Assembly: GCA_013698135.1 (NCBI GenBank)
Contig: JACCVM010000151.1
Location: forward strand, 1-9,954
From: Euzebyaceae bacterium
GTDB taxonomy: Bacteria; Actinomycetota; Nitriliruptoria; Euzebyales; Egibacteraceae
Length of the DNA: 9,954 nt
Direction: 5' to 3'
In this document: in pieces, positions 7,440 through 9,954 of the stretch
How the letters are laid out: every line of letters begins with the position of its first letter
Numbering within the stretch: position 1 is the stretch's first letter
The notes under the pieces: generated by a model
What the model saw: only the letters and a program-made list of their open reading frames with translations
Database searches by the model: none
Told to the model about the DNA's origin: nothing
Translations under genes and position numbers: made by a program

Positions 7440-7454
7440 TGACCGCAGCGGTCA
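7440..7454. promoter_or_regulatory. Perfect 15-bp palindrome in the DUF4383 leader, candidate operator
   Basis: TGACCGC-A-GCGGTCA is a perfect inverted repeat of 7-bp arms with one central base. It lies 8 nt before the GAGAGGAG ribosome site and about 20 bp after a weak -10-like CAGAAT (7423-7428). It suits a dimeric repressor. As RNA, a one-base loop is too tight for the full stem, so a DNA site is more likely. Confidence 0.45.
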
Positions 7455-7475
7455 TCAGGCGAGAGAGGAGTCAGC

Positions 7476-7850
7476 ATGACGAGGCAATACGCGAAGGTCG
7501 CCGGCGTGGTGATCGTGCTGATCGGCGTCGTCGGGCTCATCGCTGGCGAACGGTCGCTGGGCGGGGTCCTCAACATCGACATCGCCGAGGACATCATTCA
7601 CTTGGTCACCGGTGGGTTGATGGCCTACGTCGGCTTCTCGACACGCGATGCGGACCTTTTGCGAAAGGTCGTCGGCGGCCTTGGAGTCGTCTACCTGGTG
7701 GTCGGACTGCTCGGCTTCGTGGTGCCAACACTGTTCGGTCTGCTGCCCAGCGGTTACAGCGTCGTGGACAACCTGATCCACCTGCTGCTCGGGGTCGCGG
7801 GCATCTACCTGGGCTTCTTCGCAACGGAGCAGCACGCAACCACCAGCTAA
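7476..7850 (+). CDS. DUF4383 family small membrane protein
   Basis: This 124-residue protein is nearly all membrane: four hydrophobic segments at about 7-23, 38-54, 65-84 and 98-115. It matches the DUF4383 pattern, in which polar D..IHL..G motifs sit at the start of membrane helices. Two such motifs are visible, DIIHLVTGG (39-47) and DNLIHLLLG (98-106), spaced 59 residues apart, so the protein looks like two related two-helix halves. The ATG at 7476 is well supported by GAGAGGAG 5 nt upstream. No function is established for the family. It is divergent from the LCP gene and only 8 nt separate its stop from the likely start of the TIGR03089 gene, so these two are probably co-transcribed. A palindrome in the leader suggests regulation. 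Confidence 0.85.
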   Translation: MTRQYAKVAGVVIVLIGVVGLIAGERSLGGVLNIDIAEDIIHLVTGGLMAYVGFSTRDADLLRKVVGGLGVVYLVVGLLGFVVPTLFGLLPSGYSVVDNLIHLLLGVAGIYLGFFATEQHATTS

Positions 7851-7858
7851 GGTCAGGC

Positions 7859-8587
7859 ATCGACAACATCGCCGCGCTGTGCCGCGCACGCGTCGCCGAC
7901 CGCGGCCATGCCCCCTTCCTGACCTACTACGACGACGCCGGAGGCGAGCGCACGGAGCTGTCCTACGCCACCTTCGACAACTGGGCATCCAAGACCGCCA
8001 ATCTGCTCAACGAAGAGCTCGGCGCCGGCCGCGGTACGGACGTCTGGCTGACCGTGACCGATCACTGGACCGCCGCGGTCATCATGGTGGCCGGCTGGAA
8101 GCTGGGCGCGGTGGTGCACCCGGCTCGGATCCCCGATGCTCGCGCCGACGGGGTCGTGGTGGTCGACGAAGCCGGCGCCACCACCACATCGCATCCGGTG
8201 GCCCGGCTGCTCACTCTGGGACGTGGGATGGGGGGGCGCACCCGCGCCCAGGTGCCCGGGCTCGCGTTCGGCGAGGAGGTATCCGCCTTCGCCGACGACT
8301 ACGACGACCCCGACGTCACGCTCGACGACCTCGCGCTGGTGGTCGAAGGCTCAACGTTGCGGCAAGGCGAGCTTCTGGCGGCCGCGGCAGCCGCTGGATC
8401 GCTGCACCGCGACGACCGACTGCTGGCAACCCGCCCGCTGGAGTCCGCCGCAGCAATCCTGGATGGCCTCGTTGCTCCGCTGGTGGCCGGCGCCTCGGTG
8501 GTGTGGTCGGTCGCGACGGCCCCCGACGCGCTGGGGCGGCGAGTCGACGAAGAACGGGTGAACGTGCTGCCGAAGCAGGACCGCTGA
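7859..8587 (+). CDS. TIGR03089 family protein, start codon non-canonical (ATC?)
   Basis: TIGR03089 proteins are single-copy actinobacterial proteins with faint similarity to AMP-binding (adenylate-forming) enzymes; their role is unknown. Family blocks visible here are FLTYYDDAGGERTELS (20-35), TFDNWASKTANLLNEELG (38-55), the HW.AAV...GWKLGAVV segment and the C-terminal LAPLVAG-like part. VVEGSTLRQGELLA (161-174) may be a decayed adenylate-enzyme loop. The protein ends at TGA 8585-8587. The start is odd: in this frame no ATG, GTG or TTG occurs between GTG 7439 and GTG 8054. The latter would remove the first 65 residues, including the best conserved blocks. ATC at 7859, with AAGG 6 nt upstream and 8 nt after the DUF4383 stop, or CTG at 7877, fit best; 242 residues are given from ATC. 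In M. tuberculosis the family member (Rv3268) also neighbours an LCP gene (Rv3267), which supports a link to wall polymers. Confidence 0.8.
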   Translation: MDNIAALCRARVADRGHAPFLTYYDDAGGERTELSYATFDNWASKTANLLNEELGAGRGTDVWLTVTDHWTAAVIMVAGWKLGAVVHPARIPDARADGVVVVDEAGATTTSHPVARLLTLGRGMGGRTRAQVPGLAFGEEVSAFADDYDDPDVTLDDLALVVEGSTLRQGELLAAAAAAGSLHRDDRLLATRPLESAAAILDGLVAPLVAGASVVWSVATAPDALGRRVDEERVNVLPKQDR

Positions 8588-8601
8588 TCTTGCTCGGCGT
8601 C

Positions 8602-8607
8602 TAGAGT
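8602..8607 (+). promoter_or_regulatory. Possible -10 element for leaderless transcription of the methyltransferase gene
   Basis: TAGAGT ends 6 nt before ATG 8614 and matches the actinobacterial TANNNT -10 pattern at the spacing typical of leaderless mRNAs. No convincing Shine-Dalgarno precedes this ATG, which fits. The -35 region (around GGACCG, 8578-8583) is weak. Motif-based only. Confidence 0.35.
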
Positions 8608-8613
8608 GCCGCC

Positions 8614-9576
8614 ATGACATTGATTCGCAAATTGAACGCCGCGCTGGCACGGATGACCGGGTACGAGATCACCCGCGCCGGCACCGCCGCCACGGTGCAA
8701 GAGCTGCAGCTGGTCCAGCGCAAGGAGCGCCAGCGCGCGGCCCGCGAGGCCGAGCGCAGCAGCAAGCGGAACGCCCAACGCAAGGCCAAGCGTGCCGCCG
8801 CGCGGAGGGCCAAGCGCGTGGCAGCACGACAGAGCCAGCAGACGGCCGAGCGCAAGGCCGCGCGGGCGGCGCAGCGTCAACAGCAGCGGGCGACCGACGC
8901 CACCTTCCCCGACGACTTCGACGAGGAGGCCCGCGAGGTCATCCGCGCGGTGAAGCCATGGACGATGACGTCCAAGGAGAAGCTGTACGGCCTCGTCCTG
9001 GCCACCCGCTACATCACCCGGCATCAAGTCCCCGGTGACATCGTTGAGTGCGGCGTCTGGCGGGGCGGCAGTATGCAGGCCGCGGCCCGGACGCTGCTCA
9101 CCCTCGGGGACACCCAGCGGCACCTGCACCTGTTCGACACCTTCGAGGGAATGCCGCCTCCGGGTGACATGGATATGCGCAAGGATGGCCGCCTCGCCGA
9201 GGAACTGCTCGCGGAGAACGACAAGCAGCACAAGGTCTGGGCGGTCGCCACCCTTGACGATGTGCAGGCTGGCATGGCGCAGATCGAGTATCCACAGACG
9301 CAGGTGCACTACCACCAGGGGATGGTCGAGGAGACGATCCCCGACAAGGCCCCTGAGCAGATCGCGATCCTGCGCCTCGACACCGACTGGTACGAGTCCA
9401 CCCGGCACGAGCTGACGCATCTGTACTCGCGACTGTCGTCCGGCGGCGTGCTGATCTTGGACGACTACGGTCACTGGGAGGGGGCACGTCGCGCCGTCGA
9501 CGAGTTCCTCGAGGAGACCGGTGCCCGGCTGCTGCTGCTGCGCGCCTCTTCCGGGCGGATCGCCGTCAAGCCTTGA
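8614..9576 (+). CDS. TylF/MycF-like SAM-dependent O-methyltransferase with basic N-terminal extension
   Basis: The C-terminal part (about 100-320) is a TylF-family methyltransferase, an enzyme type that uses S-adenosylmethionine and a metal ion to methylate sugar hydroxyls. The SAM-binding VECGVWRGGSM (144-154), LFDTFEGMP (173-181), LRLDTDWYEST (253-263) and LDDYGHWEGARRAVDEF (282-298) are all present; Asp256, Asp258, Asp283 and Asp284 are candidates for metal binding. Residues 1-21 form a small IRKLNAALARMTGYEI-like head. Residues about 36-92 are an Arg/Lys/Ala/Gln segment, almost without hydrophobic residues other than Ala, probably a long charged helix or coiled coil and not part of the usual fold. 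The ATG at 8614 lies 26 nt after the TIGR03089 stop. The context suggests methylation of a surface glycan rather than a macrolide. Family assignment is firm, substrate unknown. Confidence 0.88.
   Translation: MTLIRKLNAALARMTGYEITRAGTAATVQELQLVQRKERQRAAREAERSSKRNAQRKAKRAAARRAKRVAARQSQQTAERKAARAAQRQQQRATDATFPDDFDEEAREVIRAVKPWTMTSKEKLYGLVLATRYITRHQVPGDIVECGVWRGGSMQAAARTLLTLGDTQRHLHLFDTFEGMPPPGDMDMRKDGRLAEELLAENDKQHKVWAVATLDDVQAGMAQIEYPQTQVHYHQGMVEETIPDKAPEQIAILRLDTDWYESTRHELTHLYSRLSSGGVLILDDYGHWEGARRAVDEFLEETGARLLLLRASSGRIAVKP
8722..8889 (+). repeat. Low-complexity Arg/Lys/Ala/Gln-coding segment in the methyltransferase gene
   Basis: About 56 codons encode degenerate repeats of the type AKRAAARRAKR and ERKAARAAQR. 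No exact DNA repeat unit is kept, so it is a protein-level composition bias rather than a recent repeat expansion. Confidence 0.6.
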
Positions 9577-9607
9577 CCGCCGGCCGTCCGGTGGTCGGGC
9601 GGCGGTC
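9575..9607. terminator. Stem-loop between convergent methyltransferase and acyl-CoA dehydrogenase genes
   Basis: GACCGCCG (9575-9582) and CGGCGGTC (9600-9607) form a perfect 8-bp stem, with further CCG/CGG pairing possible inside the 17-nt loop. It begins within the methyltransferase TGA and ends 5 bp before the other gene's stop. It has no T-tract but sits where a bidirectional terminator is expected. Confidence 0.5.
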
Positions 9608-9612
9608 CGCGG

Positions 9613-9954
9613 CTACAGCTTGCCGAGTAGCTGGCGGGCGATCACCACGCGCTGGATCTGCTGCGTGCCCTCGTAGATCTGCGTGATCTTGGCGTCGCGC
9701 ATGTAGCGCTCGACGGGGTAATCCTTGACGTAGCCGTACCCGCCCAGGATCTGCACCGCGTCGGTGGTCACCTTCATCGCGACGTCGCCGGCCTTGCACT
9801 TGGCGTAGGCGCTGAACAGCGTCAGATCGGCGTCGCCTCGGTCGGCCTTGGCGGCGGCGGCGTAGACCAGCTGGCGGGCGGCCTCGGTCTCCATCGCCAT
9901 GTCGGCCAGCATGAACTGCAGCCCCTGGAACGAGCCGATCGGCTTGCCGAACTG
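9613..9954 (-). CDS. Acyl-CoA dehydrogenase, C-terminal part (5' end outside window)
   Basis: The last 113 residues of a FAD-dependent acyl-CoA dehydrogenase, which introduces the alpha,beta double bond in acyl-CoA during fatty-acid or amino-acid breakdown. The frame is open to the right edge and stops with TAG at 9615-9613. Visible features are the GKPIGSFQGLQF helix, ADMAMETEAARQLVY, the AVQILGGYGYVKDYPVERYMRD segment and ITQIYEGTQQIQR, whose Glu (in YEGT) is the catalytic base position in the short- and medium-chain enzymes. The C-terminus (RVVIARQLLGKL) is complete and typical. Within this fragment nothing is unusual. It is convergent with the methyltransferase gene and has no evident link to the glycan genes. 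Confidence 0.92.
   Translation of the reverse strand, partial: QFGKPIGSFQGLQFMLADMAMETEAARQLVYAAAAKADRGDADLTLFSAYAKCKAGDVAMKVTTDAVQILGGYGYVKDYPVERYMRDAKITQIYEGTQQIQRVVIARQLLGKL

Noticed and set aside
7427..7858. Extension of the TIGR03089 frame upstream to ATG 7427
   Set aside because: This part overlaps the whole DUF4383 gene in another frame, is Arg/Gly/His-rich without motifs, and its ATG has no ribosome site. The DUF4383 frame has a good ribosome site and membrane pattern.

Overview
The window is high-GC DNA with GTG and TTG starts and with few, short gaps between genes. Two families point to an actinobacterium: a TIGR03089-type protein, a family known only from Actinobacteria, and a LytR-CpsA-Psr (LCP) protein with a LytR_C tail. 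I cannot name a genus. No insertion sequence, phage gene, tRNA, rRNA or CRISPR array is visible.

Layout. Bases 2-634 (+) hold the C-terminal part of a sulfotransferase that begins left of the window. It converges on a four-gene block on the minus strand. In transcription order this block is: an LCP-family cell-wall polymer attachment enzyme (7296-5800), a double-domain sulfotransferase (5726-3609), a family-2 glycosyltransferase (3655-2666) overlapping it, and a membrane-anchored CDP-glycerol glycerophosphotransferase-like protein (2605-653). A 179-bp divergent region (7297-7475) separates this block from a plus-strand group: a small DUF4383 membrane protein (7476-7850), a TIGR03089 protein (about 7859-8587, with no canonical start codon) and a TylF-like methyltransferase with a long basic N-terminal extension (8614-9576). 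A stem-loop lies between the methyltransferase and the convergent 3' end of an acyl-CoA dehydrogenase gene (9613-9954, minus, cut by the right edge).

How the genes may work together. Glycosyltransferase, TagF-like glycerophosphotransferase, sulfotransferase and LCP protein are what one would expect for building, decorating and attaching an anionic cell-wall or capsule polymer. The extra sulfotransferase and the methyltransferase suggest further decoration. That the product is a sulfated, teichoic-acid-like glycopolymer is my inference; no linkage-unit, flippase or transporter gene lies in the window. The acyl-CoA dehydrogenase looks like ordinary metabolism and marks the edge of the locus.

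Most unusual points: the sulfotransferase built of two full-length tandem copies, the first with eroded cofactor-binding residues; the TIGR03089 gene without ATG, GTG or TTG near its conserved N-terminus; polybasic extensions on three separate glycan-modifying enzymes; and a perfect 15-bp palindrome in the leader of the DUF4383 gene.
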